A stretch of DNA of 43,461 nucleotides from Erythrobacter sanguineus (GCA_945878845.1 CAMCUB010000030.1:1-43461); one strand, 5' to 3'. Counted from the stretch's first letter, positions 7,441 to 16,459 are shown. Translations and numbers: made by a program. The notes: generated by a model from the letters alone, not told the origin.

Positions 7441-8178
7441 ATGCCCTCACGCGCCAAAACCGCGGTGCTCCACCGCATGGTCATGCCCAATCACACCTGC
7501 CCTTATGGCCTGAAATCCAAGCATCTGCTCGAAACGCGCGGCTACAAGGTCGATGATCGGCATCTCACCACGCGCGAACAGACCGAAGCGTTCAAGGCTG
7601 AACACGGGGTTGCAACCACACCTCAGACCTTCATCGACGGTGAGCGCATTGGAGGGCATGACGACCTGCGGCGATACTTCGGGATCAAGGTCCTGGATCC
7701 TGCTGCAACCAGCTATCGCCCGATCATCGCGCTCTTCGCCATGACCGCAGCGATGGCAATTGCGGCCGGCATCGCGGTCGATGGCACCTCTCTGAGTGTT
7801 CGCGTTGCGGAGTGGTTTATCGCCTTCAGCATGTGCGTCTTGGCGCTGCTCAAGCTCCAGAACGTCGACAAGTTTGCGACCATGTTCCTCAATTACGACC
7901 TCTTGGCAAAGCGCTGGGTGCCTTATGCGACCCTTTATCCTTTCGCTGAGGGCCTCGCCGGTGTGCTGATGGTCTCGGGCCAACTGCATTGGCTATCGAT
8001 ACCGGTAGCGCTGTTCATCGGGACAATCGGTGCAATCTCGGTCTTCAAAGCAGTCTATATCGACAAGCGCGAACTCAAATGCGCCTGCGTCGGCGGTGAC
8101 AGCAATGTACCGCTCGGCTTTGTCTCATTGACAGAAAACCTGATGATGATCGGCATGGCGCTGTGGATGATGACGTAG
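7441..8178 (+). CDS. Glutaredoxin-like domain fused to a MauE/DoxX-like membrane protein
   Basis: A 245-residue two-part protein. Residues 1-80 are a glutaredoxin-like fold with a monothiol-type active site CPYG (Cys19), the cis-Pro segment TTPQTFIDG and GGHDDLRRYFG. Residues from about 85 form four or five membrane helices (YRPIIALFAMTAAMAIAAGI, VAEWFIAFSMCVLALLKLQ, TLYPFAEGLAGVLMVSG, IPVALFIGTIGAISVFKAVY and a last one at the C-terminus), resembling MauE/DoxX redox-associated proteins. A CAC motif (ELKCACVGG) sits near the last helix and could exchange thiols with the soluble domain. The ATG at 7441 follows AAGGAAT at 6-7 nt; earlier starts would overlap the operator. The substrate is unknown; a role in metal-linked thiol stress is inferred from the regulator. 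Confidence 0.85.
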   Translation: MPSRAKTAVLHRMVMPNHTCPYGLKSKHLLETRGYKVDDRHLTTREQTEAFKAEHGVATTPQTFIDGERIGGHDDLRRYFGIKVLDPAATSYRPIIALFAMTAAMAIAAGIAVDGTSLSVRVAEWFIAFSMCVLALLKLQNVDKFATMFLNYDLLAKRWVPYATLYPFAEGLAGVLMVSGQLHWLSIPVALFIGTIGAISVFKAVYIDKRELKCACVGGDSNVPLGFVSLTENLMMIGMALWMMT

Positions 8179-8194
8179 GGTAGAAATCGCCAAT

Positions 8195-9115
8195 TCAGCG
8201 ATGCATTGGCGTTTCATCAGTGCACGGCACAGCTTCTGTCTGGATCGTGACGTGATGGATCGCAAACTGCGCTTTCAGCATAACTGTAACGGCGCGCCGC
8301 CCCGCTTCTGCATCCTCCACGCCGCCAATCGCAACATGCGCGGTTAGGCTGGCATCGTCGCCCGCGACTGACCACAGATGCAGGTCGTGAACCCCGTTCA
8401 CGCCCTGCATCTCGGCCATCGCAGTGCGGATGGCTATGAGGTCAAACCCGCGCGGCACGCCTTGCAGAAGGATATGCGTGGTGTCGCGCAGCAATATCCA
8501 CGTGCGCGGAAGCACCCAGAGACCAATCGCAATCGCGACAACCGGATCAATCCAGTTGAGACCGGTGAAATAGATCATAACGGCGGCAGCGATGACGCCA
8601 AGCGAGCCAAGCATATCGGCCCAGACCTCGAGATAGGCCCCCTTGAGGTTCAGGCTGTCCTCTTTGCCCCCGGCAAGGATTCGCATTGCAGTGAGGTTCA
8701 CAAGCAGCCCCAGCGTTGCGACAATCAGCATGCCTACGGATTCGACCGGCTGTGGTGCAAAGAAGCGGCCGACACCCTCGATCAGGACATAACCCGCGAC
8801 CGCAAACAGCAGAATCGCATTGAACGCCGCCGCCAATATCTCGAACCGGCGATAGCCGAAGGTGCGCTGATCATCGGGCGGACGCTGACCGATCTTGACC
8901 GCCGCCAGCGCGATCGCCAGCGCCGCGCTGTCGGTGAACATATGCGCAGCGTCGGAAAGCAGCGCTAGGCTGTCAAAGACAAAGGCACCGACCAACTCGG
9001 CGATCAGGAACGTCGTGGTCAGTCCAAGTGCGATGGCAAGGCGCCGGGTGCTGGCACCAGCGCCGTGGCTGTGACCCTGGTGACCCCCTGCGCCATGATC
9101 ATGTCCTGCGCCCAT
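8195..9115 (-). CDS. czcD: CDF-family metal cation efflux protein (CzcD-like)
   Basis: A 306-residue cation diffusion facilitator with a His-rich N-terminus (GHDHGAGGHQGHSHG), six membrane helices and a C-terminal cytoplasmic ferredoxin-like domain (HDLHLWSVAGDD, then HHVTIQTE). The helix-2 metal site is HMFTD (HxxxD). The helix-5 site reads EVWAD, with Glu where many zinc CDFs have His. It exports divalent cations such as Zn, Co or Cd from cytoplasm to periplasm in exchange for protons. The start at 9115 was chosen because GAGGAGG lies 7 nt upstream; a further in-frame start at 9145 lacks such a site. It is the last gene of the czc block. Confidence 0.92.
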   Translation of the reverse strand: MGAGHDHGAGGHQGHSHGAGASTRRLAIALGLTTTFLIAELVGAFVFDSLALLSDAAHMFTDSAALAIALAAVKIGQRPPDDQRTFGYRRFEILAAAFNAILLFAVAGYVLIEGVGRFFAPQPVESVGMLIVATLGLLVNLTAMRILAGGKEDSLNLKGAYLEVWADMLGSLGVIAAAVMIYFTGLNWIDPVVAIAIGLWVLPRTWILLRDTTHILLQGVPRGFDLIAIRTAMAEMQGVNGVHDLHLWSVAGDDASLTAHVAIGGVEDAEAGRRAVTVMLKAQFAIHHVTIQTEAVPCTDETPMHR

Positions 9116-9231
9116 CAGCCTGCCTCCTCTGCGGGCATGCACCATCCGCCGGGCGATGGTGAAAATCGCTTACTGCTGCGGTTCATCGCGTCTCTCCCTT
9201 GATCCATTTTCCTAGGCATCTGATCCTCGGC

Positions 9232-12200
9232 CTATGCCATTGCGGGCGACAGGGCCTGCGGCTCATCGTCGGGAAAGCGCCTGGCTTCCCGGTCGAGCAC
9301 AAGCCGGGCCAACGCGGGCAGGACGACCAGGGTCAGCAAGGTTGCCGAGATCAATCCTCCGATAACGACGGTGGCGATTGGTCGCTGAACTTCTGCCCCC
9401 GTGCCGCTTGCCAGCGCCATCGGCACAAAGCCGAGACTGGCTACCAATGCCGTCATCAGCACGGGTCGCAACCGCATAAGCGCGCCTTCGCGCACCGATT
9501 CCAGCACGCCCTTGCCGTTCTGACGCAGCGCTAGGATGCTCGACATCATGACCAGCCCGTTGAGCACAGCCACACCCGACAACGCAATGAAGCCAACCGC
9601 TGCCGAAACAGAGAAGGGCATCCCGCGCAGCCATAGCAGCAGCACGCCCCCGCTCAGCGCGAGCGGGACGGCGGAGAAGACCATCGCCGCACGGTTTGCC
9701 GACCCCAGCGCTGCATATAGCAAGGCGAAGATCGCCGCGAAGACGAGCGGCACCACAATACTTAGGCGGTTTTGGGCACGTTCGAGATTCTCGAACTGGC
9801 CGCCCCAGTCGATCCACAGCCCTGGAGGAATCTGCACATCATCGGCGACTGCGGCTTGCGCATCGGCAACGAACGAGCCCAAGTCCCGCCCGCGCACATT
9901 GGCCTGCACCACCACCCGGCGTTTGCCGTTCTCTCGGCTGACCTGGTTGGGGCCGTTCTCGATGCGAAAGCGGACGAGTTGGCCCAGTTGTACGGACCGC
10001 GCCGTGCCATCTGCCGATGGCAATGCCACTGGCAAGGCCGCAAGCGCATCGAGATCGCGTCGCTGCTCTTCGGGCAGGCGCACCACGACATCAAATCGCC
10101 GGTCGCCTTCGAACACCAGGCCGGCTTCGCGGCCGCCGAGCGCGATCTGCACCACATCAGTCACATCGCCAACCGACAGACCATAGGCTGCAATCGCTGC
10201 CCGGTCGAAATCGATCACCAGCGCCGGCAATCCTTCGGTCTGCTCAACCTTGACATCCGAAGCACCGTCGACCGCGCGCAGCGCAGCTGCAACGCGCTGC
10301 GCCGTGGCATTGAGTGTTTCGAAATCATCGCCATAGACCTTGACCGCTACATCGGATCGAACGCCCGAAATCAGCTCGTTGAAGCGCATCTGGATGGGCT
10401 GGCTGAACTCATAATTGTTGCCAAGCAGCGTGTTCAGCCGGGCTTCCACCCGGGCAATCAGCGCGGCCTTTGTTTCGGACGGATCGGTCCACTCCTCGCG
10501 TGGACGCAGGATTACGAAAGTGTCGGACACATTGCCGGGCATCGGGTCAGTCGCAACTTCCGCCGTGCCCGTCTTCGAGAAGACCGTCGCGACCTCCGGA
10601 AAGCCAGCAATCACCCGCTCAACCTGCAACTGCATTGAGGCCGATTGCTCGACACTCGTCGACGGGATCCGCATCGCGTGGAGCGCGAAATTCTTCTCGT
10701 CGAGCTGAGGAATGAACTCGCGACCAAGGCTGGTGAAGGCGACGAGCGCGACAAGGAAAATCGCCGCTCCCGAGCCGATAGCCACCCATGGCCGGGCCAG
10801 CGCCTTGTCGAGCAAGGGCTCATAACGGCTCCGCGTCGCCGCCAGCACGCGCGGCTCCTTCTCCTCGACCTTACCGGTCACGAGCAGCGCCACCATCGCT
10901 GGTACGAAGGTCAGCGAGAGGACAAAGGCTGCGGCCAGTGCCAGCATCACCGTGATCGCCATCGGCGCGAACATCTTGCCTTCCACCCCGTCGAACGCGA
11001 GCAGCGGCAGATACACCAGAATGATGATGGCCTGACCGAACACCGACGGGCGGATCATCTCGCGCGCCGCAACCATCACTTCGTGAAGCCGCTCCTGCAG
11101 ACTGAGCAACCTGTCTTCATGATGCTGCCGCTCGGCCAGACGGCGCAGGCAATTTTCAACGATGATGACCGCGCCATCGACAATCAGCCCGAAATCGAGC
11201 GCGCCGAGGCTCATCAGATTGCCCGAAACACCCCCATTGACCATCCCGATGGCCGCCAGCAGCATCGACAGCGGGATCACCAGCGCCGTGATGATGGCAG
11301 CGCGGAAATTGCCGAGCAGCAGAAACAGGACGACAATGACGAGGAGCGCGCCCTCGGTCAGGTTCTTGGCCACCGTGCTGATCGTCGCATCAACCAGCAC
11401 CGAACGATCAAGCACCGGCGTCACGACAATGCCGGGCGGGAGGGCCGCGCCGATCTCATCGAGCTTTGCGGCGGATTCGGCCGCCACCGTGCGGCTGTTG
11501 CCGCCCGCAAGCATCAGGGCAGTGCCCACCACAGCGCCATGACCATTGACGCTGGCTGCACCCGTGCGGACCTCGCGGCCCGACGAAATGGTCGCCACAT
11601 CAATGACCCGCACCGGCGCCCCGCCCCGCTGGGCAATCACGATATTGGCAATCTCAGACCCGCGTGACACCCGGGCATCGGCGCGAACCACCAGTCCTTC
11701 CCCGCTGCGCTCGACCACGCCGGCACCGCTCGACACATTGCCGCGTTCGAGCGCATCGACGAGATCGGTCATCGAAAGACCGGCGGCGGCCAGACGCACC
11801 GGATCGGGTGCGACTTCATATTGCTTCACGAAACCGCCGATGGCGTCGACACCGGCGACATTGGCAACCTGACGCATCTGTGGACGAATGATCCAGTCCT
11901 GGACCGTGCGCAGGTAGGTCAGCCGCTCTTCCGGCGTCGTCAGCCGCTGTCCCTCAGGAGTAAGATAGCTGCCGTCAGTTTGCCAGCCCGGCTGCCCGGC
12001 CCGCGCGCGCGAAGCCCCGCGCCCGTCCGGATGCGCGAAGTCGACCGTCCACATCAGCACTTCGCCAAGGCCGGTCGACACCGGCCCGATCTGCGGATCC
12101 ACCCCGGGCGGCAATGTGCCTGCCGCCTGCGTCAATCGCTCACCCACTTGCTGGCGGGCGAAATAGAGATCGGTTTCGTCAGTGAAGATCACCGTGACCT

Positions 12201-12474
12201 GCGCAAACCCGTTGCGCGAGATCGAGCGGGTTTCAACAAGGCCGGGCATGCCCGCCATGGCAGTTTCAATGGGATAGCTGACCTGGCGTTCCATTTCCGT
12301 CGGCCCGAGCGAGGGCGCGACGGCGTTGATCTGCACCTGCCGGTTGGTGATGTCGGGCACTGCATCGACAGGCAGTTGGACAAGTTGAGTGGCGCCATAA
12401 ATGGCGGCGAATGCGGTCAGGAGGACCACCAGCACCCTTCGCTCGACGGCGAAGGCGAGGATTTTTTCAATCAT
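9232..12474 (-). CDS. czcA: CzcA-type heavy-metal RND efflux pump
   Basis: A 1080-residue inner-membrane RND pump of the heavy-metal efflux subfamily, exporting cations in exchange for protons. It has the usual twelve-helix plan with two large periplasmic loops. The helix-4 relay reads GALDFGLIVDGAVIIVEN, giving D427, D433 and E440, the Asp-Asp-Glu set of CzcA (D402, D408, E415) and not the shorter set of copper/silver CusA pumps. This points to Zn/Cd/Co. A start at 12474 with AGAGGA 6 nt upstream is preferred over an in-frame TTG at 12489. It begins 11 bp after the czcB stop. Confidence 0.95.
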   Translation of the reverse strand: MIEKILAFAVERRVLVVLLTAFAAIYGATQLVQLPVDAVPDITNRQVQINAVAPSLGPTEMERQVSYPIETAMAGMPGLVETRSISRNGFAQVTVIFTDETDLYFARQQVGERLTQAAGTLPPGVDPQIGPVSTGLGEVLMWTVDFAHPDGRGASRARAGQPGWQTDGSYLTPEGQRLTTPEERLTYLRTVQDWIIRPQMRQVANVAGVDAIGGFVKQYEVAPDPVRLAAAGLSMTDLVDALERGNVSSGAGVVERSGEGLVVRADARVSRGSEIANIVIAQRGGAPVRVIDVATISSGREVRTGAASVNGHGAVVGTALMLAGGNSRTVAAESAAKLDEIGAALPPGIVVTPVLDRSVLVDATISTVAKNLTEGALLVIVVLFLLLGNFRAAIITALVIPLSMLLAAIGMVNGGVSGNLMSLGALDFGLIVDGAVIIVENCLRRLAERQHHEDRLLSLQERLHEVMVAAREMIRPSVFGQAIIILVYLPLLAFDGVEGKMFAPMAITVMLALAAAFVLSLTFVPAMVALLVTGKVEEKEPRVLAATRSRYEPLLDKALARPWVAIGSGAAIFLVALVAFTSLGREFIPQLDEKNFALHAMRIPSTSVEQSASMQLQVERVIAGFPEVATVFSKTGTAEVATDPMPGNVSDTFVILRPREEWTDPSETKAALIARVEARLNTLLGNNYEFSQPIQMRFNELISGVRSDVAVKVYGDDFETLNATAQRVAAALRAVDGASDVKVEQTEGLPALVIDFDRAAIAAYGLSVGDVTDVVQIALGGREAGLVFEGDRRFDVVVRLPEEQRRDLDALAALPVALPSADGTARSVQLGQLVRFRIENGPNQVSRENGKRRVVVQANVRGRDLGSFVADAQAAVADDVQIPPGLWIDWGGQFENLERAQNRLSIVVPLVFAAIFALLYAALGSANRAAMVFSAVPLALSGGVLLLWLRGMPFSVSAAVGFIALSGVAVLNGLVMMSSILALRQNGKGVLESVREGALMRLRPVLMTALVASLGFVPMALASGTGAEVQRPIATVVIGGLISATLLTLVVLPALARLVLDREARRFPDDEPQALSPAMA

Positions 12475-12485
12475 GGTTCGTCCTC

Positions 12486-13685
12486 TCAATGATCATGTTC
12501 GGCCTCGGCCTTGCCGAGTTCCGCTTTGAGGACGAAGGCATTGACGGTCGCGACGCGCTCGCCGACGCGCAGACCCGAAATGATCGGCACAGCGGCATCA
12601 CTGCCGGTGCCCACCGTTACCGGCCGCACGACAAATCCGCGCGGCGTGCGCACGAACACAACACTGCGCCCCTCAACCTCCTGGATCGCACTGCGCGGCA
12701 CGACTGGCACCCGCTGGCCATCGCTTCCGGGCGTCGTGACCCGCGCGCTGACATTCTGGCCGACACGAAGGTCGCCATCGCGATTGTCGATGGTGGCGAT
12801 CGCCTTGGCCGCGCCAGTGGCCGGATCGACAGCGGGAGAGAGAAAGCGGATGCGGCCTGTGTGCGGGTGATCGCTTCCCTGGACAGAAAGCATCATCGTC
12901 TGCCCGACCAGCACACGCTGGATATCACGTGCCGGGATCATCAGTTCCGCCCAGACCGTCCGCGGATCGGCGACCTGAAAAAGCTCGCGCTCGGGCGGAA
13001 CATACTCGCCGGGCGTTACGGTCACCGACGTGACTTCGCCGGCGACCGGCGACCGCAGCGTCATCAGCCGGGTGGTGCCCCCGCCCGTTCCCGCGCCGAG
13101 CGCACGCAAGGCTTGCTCGGCCTGGCTCGCCTCAATCCGCGCCGCGTCATAGGCGGCTTGTGCTGCCTCATAATCCTGACGCGCGGTGACCCGTTGCCGG
13201 AACAGGCTTTCCTCGCGCGCGAGAACAGTCCGCGCGGCTTCGGCTGCGCGCCGCGCCCGCGCCGCTGCCCCTTGCGCTTCGGCCACCTCGCGGCTGTCGA
13301 TGACAGCGAGCGCATCGCCGATCGCAACCCGGTCGCCCAGCTGGCGAAGGATCCGCACGACAACACCCGATGTGCGCGCGGTGACATGGCCAACCGACTG
13401 TGTCGGCGGCACGAGCACCCCCGCAGTCGTCACTTCGCCCCCGGCGAAGCCTTCGCCAACCGCCGCGACCACAATCCCGGCCGTGCGCCGCTGCGCTTCA
13501 GTGACTAAGACAGTGCCTTCTCCCGGTGCCGTTTCGGCTTCTGCGGCATTGCCTGGCTCGTCGCCATGCGCGGCCCCCTCACTTTGGGCAGCTTCACCGC
13601 GCAGCACATAGCCCGCGCCGCCGCCAACGAGTGCGATGATCGCGGCCCCGCCAATCAGGGCCAGCATTTTTCGGTCAATCGTCAT
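12486..13685 (-). CDS. czcB: RND periplasmic adaptor protein CzcB
   Basis: A 399-residue membrane-fusion protein: one N-terminal membrane anchor (ALIGGAAIIALVGGGAGYVL), a split lipoyl/barrel-sandwich domain, an alpha-helical hairpin at about 145-205 (AAARARRAAEAARTVLAREE, then ASQAEQALRALG), a beta-barrel domain and a C-terminal membrane-proximal domain. It joins the CzcA pump to the CzcC channel. The C-terminus ends AEAEHDH, a small acidic/His tail that might bind cation. It starts 2 bp after the czcC stop. A long CzcB-type His-rich N-terminus is not present; the region after the anchor is acidic instead (HGDEPGNAAEAE). Confidence 0.93.
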   Translation of the reverse strand: MTIDRKMLALIGGAAIIALVGGGAGYVLRGEAAQSEGAAHGDEPGNAAEAETAPGEGTVLVTEAQRRTAGIVVAAVGEGFAGGEVTTAGVLVPPTQSVGHVTARTSGVVVRILRQLGDRVAIGDALAVIDSREVAEAQGAAARARRAAEAARTVLAREESLFRQRVTARQDYEAAQAAYDAARIEASQAEQALRALGAGTGGGTTRLMTLRSPVAGEVTSVTVTPGEYVPPERELFQVADPRTVWAELMIPARDIQRVLVGQTMMLSVQGSDHPHTGRIRFLSPAVDPATGAAKAIATIDNRDGDLRVGQNVSARVTTPGSDGQRVPVVPRSAIQEVEGRSVVFVRTPRGFVVRPVTVGTGSDAAVPIISGLRVGERVATVNAFVLKAELGKAEAEHDH

Positions 13686-13687
13686 GA

Positions 13688-14905
13688 TCAGTTCTCCTCG
13701 CGCGCATAGGCGCGATTGAGCGCGGCAATCGCGCGGGCCCGTTCGAGCCGGGCTTCAATGATGGAACGGCGTGCTGTGGTCAGCGCGCCTCGGGCGTCGA
13801 GCAATTCAAGCAGCGAGAAGCGCCCGGCATTATAGCCAATCTGCGCCAACCTCACCGCCTCCTCGGCCTGAGCGAGGCCCGGTCCTTCAAGTGCAGCCAA
13901 GCGCGTCTCGGCAGCGTCGACCAGCATTTGTGCCTGCGCCCTGTCACGCCGCGCCTCGGCTCGCACCCGCTGCACCTGATATTCGGCTGCGGTCTCGTCC
14001 GCTCGCGCTGCCTCGATCCCGCCGCGATTGCGGTCGCGGATTGGGATGGGCAGCGACACGCCTGCAACAAGCGCGGTGTCGCGCCCGTCATTGAACCGCC
14101 GCAGCCCGCCGCTTACCGTCACATCGGGCGTTGCCGCCGTCCGGGCCAGCGTAACGCGCGCAGCCGCAACCTGACGCTCCGCCTCTGCAAGCCGTTCATC
14201 GATGCCGATAAAGGCAGGATCATTTGTGCGCTCTCGCGGCTGCGGCGCACCGGTGACCGCCGTCAGTTCCGGGTCGTCGGACCCGATCAGCACGGAAAGG
14301 TTGCGCCGCGCGGCCAGCATCAGGCTGAAAGTCTCGGCCTCGGCCGCACGGGCTTCGGCAAGTGCCGCTTCGGCGCGCAATTGCCGGAGCGGCGGATCGC
14401 GGCCCTCTGCAACCAGAATGCGCGCAGTGTTGGCCAGCGATGCCGCTTGTTCAGCATTGTCGCGGGCCAGGACCGCATGATCCGTCGCCGCGTCAAGTTC
14501 GGCAAATGCCAGTTCGACATCCCGGATCAGGTCGATGCGTTCGCGCAGCAATGCGAGCGCCGCCACGTCGCGTTCACTCGCCGCGACCGCTCGGCGGGCA
14601 CCGCGCTGACCGCCAATCTCGAGCTGCTGGCTCAGTGCGAGCGTGGTCTGCGTGCTATCCAAGCCATGGAACAGACCACTTCCGGCGAAATCCTCGACCT
14701 CGAGGCTGACCTGCGGATTGGGGCCGACATTGGCCTGACGCGTGCGCGCTTCGGCAGCGTCGACACGCGCCGCAGCTGCAGCAAGGCGCGGTTGACTTGC
14801 AATGGCACGCTCGATCGCAGCCTCGAGCGTTATGGGTTCGGCCAAGGCCGGAAAGGCAGTGACCAGCGCCGCAGCCATAAGGGCGGCGCGCAAGGATATG
14901 GGCAT
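13688..14905 (-). CDS. czcC: Outer-membrane channel CzcC (TolC family)
   Basis: A 405-residue outer-membrane efflux protein with a signal peptide (ends ALAE at about 23) and two TolC repeats rich in Ala/Arg/Glu helices (PITLEAAIERAIASQPRLAA, then AQIGYNAGRFSLLELLDARG in the second). It forms the exit channel for CzcAB. The Shine-Dalgarno AGGAG before ATG 14905 touches the end of one arm of a 10-bp inverted repeat (14914-14923 with 14971-14980). The gene follows the CzcI-like gene by 70 bp, so the order is czcI-like, C, B, A, D, as in the Cupriavidus czc determinant. Confidence 0.92.
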   Translation of the reverse strand: MPISLRAALMAAALVTAFPALAEPITLEAAIERAIASQPRLAAAAARVDAAEARTRQANVGPNPQVSLEVEDFAGSGLFHGLDSTQTTLALSQQLEIGGQRGARRAVAASERDVAALALLRERIDLIRDVELAFAELDAATDHAVLARDNAEQAASLANTARILVAEGRDPPLRQLRAEAALAEARAAEAETFSLMLAARRNLSVLIGSDDPELTAVTGAPQPRERTNDPAFIGIDERLAEAERQVAAARVTLARTAATPDVTVSGGLRRFNDGRDTALVAGVSLPIPIRDRNRGGIEAARADETAAEYQVQRVRAEARRDRAQAQMLVDAAETRLAALEGPGLAQAEEAVRLAQIGYNAGRFSLLELLDARGALTTARRSIIEARLERARAIAALNRAYAREEN

Positions 14906-14913
14906 GAAAGGCT

Positions 14914-14980
14914 CCTGAACTTGGCATGCGTTCAGCGCGCGAACCCACAGGTCCGTGCGCCGTTACGGTGCAAGTTCAGG
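14914..14980. repeat. 10-bp inverted repeat spanning the czcI-like/czcC junction
   Basis: CCTGAACTTG (14914-14923) and CAAGTTCAGG (14971-14980) are perfect inverted copies 47 nt apart. Smaller pairs lie between them, such as CCGT/ACGG. In the czcC transcript the downstream arm runs into the AGGAG ribosome-binding site, and the other arm covers the last codons of the CzcI-like gene. A translational brake or attenuator is possible; there is no T-run marking a terminator. Confidence 0.55.
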
Positions 14981-15314
14981 CAGAAGGTGGCTGAAGCGGC
15001 GGAGCTTGCGCCAGAGAGCTCAGAATGGCGCTGTCTTGCGGCCGCATCGCGACACGGGCCAGCGACAGGCTTTCGGCCATGACCGGCGCGCCGGCATCAA
15101 GCCCCACGCTGCAATGGTGATGAACCATCGCGTGGCAGGGTGCATTCTCATCGTCGGGAGCATGTTCGCGGTGCGCTGCATCGGCATGACCGCCTGCGTC
15201 GGCTGACGCAATCACAGCACTGTAAGGCAAGGCATCATGCGCCATCGACGGCGATTCGACGCCGCCAAATGCCAGTCCAATCGCCAGCCAAAACAGAAGA
15301 AGCACGCGCGCCAT
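14976..15314 (-). CDS. Small exported His/Cys protein, CzcI-like
   Basis: A 112-residue protein with a signal-like hydrophobic start (MARVLLLFWLAIGLAFGG) and a short mature part rich in His and acidic residues (HADAAHREHAPDDENAP, then CHAMVHHHC). The CHAMVHHHC cluster is a plausible metal site. It lies directly upstream of czcC, where czcI sits in czcICBAD, and its size fits CzcI and DUF2946-like proteins. Sequence identity to any named family could not be judged by eye, so the name is by position and composition. Its last bases overlap the inverted repeat at 14971-14980. Confidence 0.65.
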   Translation of the reverse strand: MARVLLLFWLAIGLAFGGVESPSMAHDALPYSAVIASADAGGHADAAHREHAPDDENAPCHAMVHHHCSVGLDAGAPVMAESLSLARVAMRPQDSAILSSLAQAPPLQPPSA

Positions 15315-15366
15315 CAGCGCCGCAATACCTGCAAAGGGTTAATCAAGCAATCTGACAGCTGCGATG

Positions 15367-15753
15367 TCACGAATCCATGTCCTGCTGGCGCAACGTGTCC
15401 GCCAGATCGGCAGGTATCGGCATCGGCGCAAACGCGCTCACATTAGATCGCCCGGTGTTGCCCACCGGCAACCGACCCGTCAGCGCGCCGAGCGGAGCCA
15501 GAATGATCCGGACCATCTGACCAAGCACTTCGCCCCAATCGCGCTGCCGGATTGCAAACCCTAGCATTGCACCGTGACTGGCGAGATGCGGGCCAAGATA
15601 GGGCTGAGAAACGATATGAACCCGCTCCAGATGGTGCCACGCACGATCATCGTCGCCCGCTGCTACCGCGAACCGGTATGCCGCCATTTCAGCCGCGATC
15701 ACCCGCTGTGTGGCCTCGCGACCCGCGAAGCCTGACGATCGCGCTTCGTTCAT
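15367..15753 (-). CDS. DUF3703 family protein
   Basis: A 128-residue soluble protein without signal or membrane segments. The core AWHHLERVHIVSQPYLGPHL followed by SHGAMLGFAIRQRDWGEVLG is the signature of DUF3703, a family often found beside heavy-metal exporters. The many His residues in the core (HH, H, H, H) could bind metal, but no function is established. Its start overlaps the stop of the CDF gene (ATGA at 15750-15753), so the two are translated together. The last 30 residues (LTGRLPVGNTGRSNVSAF) look disordered. Confidence 0.85.
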   Translation of the reverse strand: MNEARSSGFAGREATQRVIAAEMAAYRFAVAAGDDDRAWHHLERVHIVSQPYLGPHLASHGAMLGFAIRQRDWGEVLGQMVRIILAPLGALTGRLPVGNTGRSNVSAFAPMPIPADLADTLRQQDMDS

Positions 15754-16376
15754 GCCACCACCCCTTGCAGCTCACGCCGTGCCTGCCAGACAATCTGAAT
15801 GCCGCCGCTGATCCCGAGCAGCGCGAGGATCGCTGCAACAATAAGGTCGGGCCAAGCCGTCCCGGTACCGAACACGCCAAGTGCGGCCGCCATCACGGCG
15901 ATATTGCCGATCGCGTCATTGCGCGAGCAGATCCAGACCGAACGCATGTTCGCGTCTCCGGTGCGAAAGCGATAGAGCATGATGGCGACCCCGGCATTGG
16001 CCGCCAGCGCGAGCCCGCCGATGATCCCCATTAATTCAGGCTCGGGTGAAGCCCCGCCCAATGCCGCCAGAATGGCCGTGATCATCACCCAACAGCCGAG
16101 ACCGATGAGGGTAAGACCCTTGGCCAGTGCAGCCCGGGCCCGCCATGCCAGCGCCAACCCAGCGACCAGCAGGCTGATCGCATAATTGGCGGCATCGCCC
16201 AGAAAATCGAGCGCATCAGCCTGCAATGCGCGGCTGTCAGCAGCGGCCCCTGCTGCCATCTCGACAGCGAACATGCCGGCATTGACGCCAAGCGCGATCC
16301 ACAAGGCCCTGCGCCAGCGCGGGTCGTTCAGCGTTGCCGTCGTTCCGCACGCGGCCTTGCAGCAATCATCAGCCAT
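15750..16376 (-). CDS. Short CDF-like cation transporter
   Basis: A 208-residue membrane protein with six helices and no C-terminal cytoplasmic domain, shorter than the usual 300 residues. The N-terminus carries a Cys cluster (MADDCCKAACG). The metal-site positions differ from CzcD: helix 2 reads DALDFLGD (DxxxD) and helix 5 reads CSRND (Cys where His or Asp is expected). It is the first gene behind the CadR-like promoter at 16413-16443, so it is probably induced by Cd, Zn or Pb. The Cys-containing site suggests a thiophilic metal, but this is inference. Confidence 0.85.
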   Translation of the reverse strand: MADDCCKAACGTTATLNDPRWRRALWIALGVNAGMFAVEMAAGAAADSRALQADALDFLGDAANYAISLLVAGLALAWRARAALAKGLTLIGLGCWVMITAILAALGGASPEPELMGIIGGLALAANAGVAIMLYRFRTGDANMRSVWICSRNDAIGNIAVMAAALGVFGTGTAWPDLIVAAILALLGISGGIQIVWQARRELQGVVA

Positions 16377-16412
16377 CTTCTTACCTTCTCGACAATCGGC
16401 GAGTCGGCCCTC

Positions 16413-16443
16413 TATCTACACCCTGTAGCAACTACAGGGTCAA
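16413..16443 (-). promoter_or_regulatory. CadR-type promoter and operator
   Basis: On the minus strand TTGACC (16443-16438) and TAGATA (16418-16413) are separated by exactly 19 bp. A perfect palindrome, ACCCTGTAG-CAA-CTACAGGGT (16420-16440), fills the space. It closely resembles the CadR operator of Pseudomonas putida as I remember it (ACCCTATAGTGGCTACAGGGT). The promoter points to the CDF transporter at 16376; the divergent MerR-family gene starts at 16460. Confidence 0.88.
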
Positions 16444-16459
16444 GCCCGCAGGAGCGGCG

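Noticed and set aside
6960..8178. A mercury resistance (mer) operon
   Set aside because: The operator is mer-like, but no merA, merT or merP is present and the regulator lacks the third mercury Cys.
10645..11667. A 340-codon frame opposite czcA
   Set aside because: Antisense shadow with Arg/His/Gln-rich composition; czcA is intact on the other strand.
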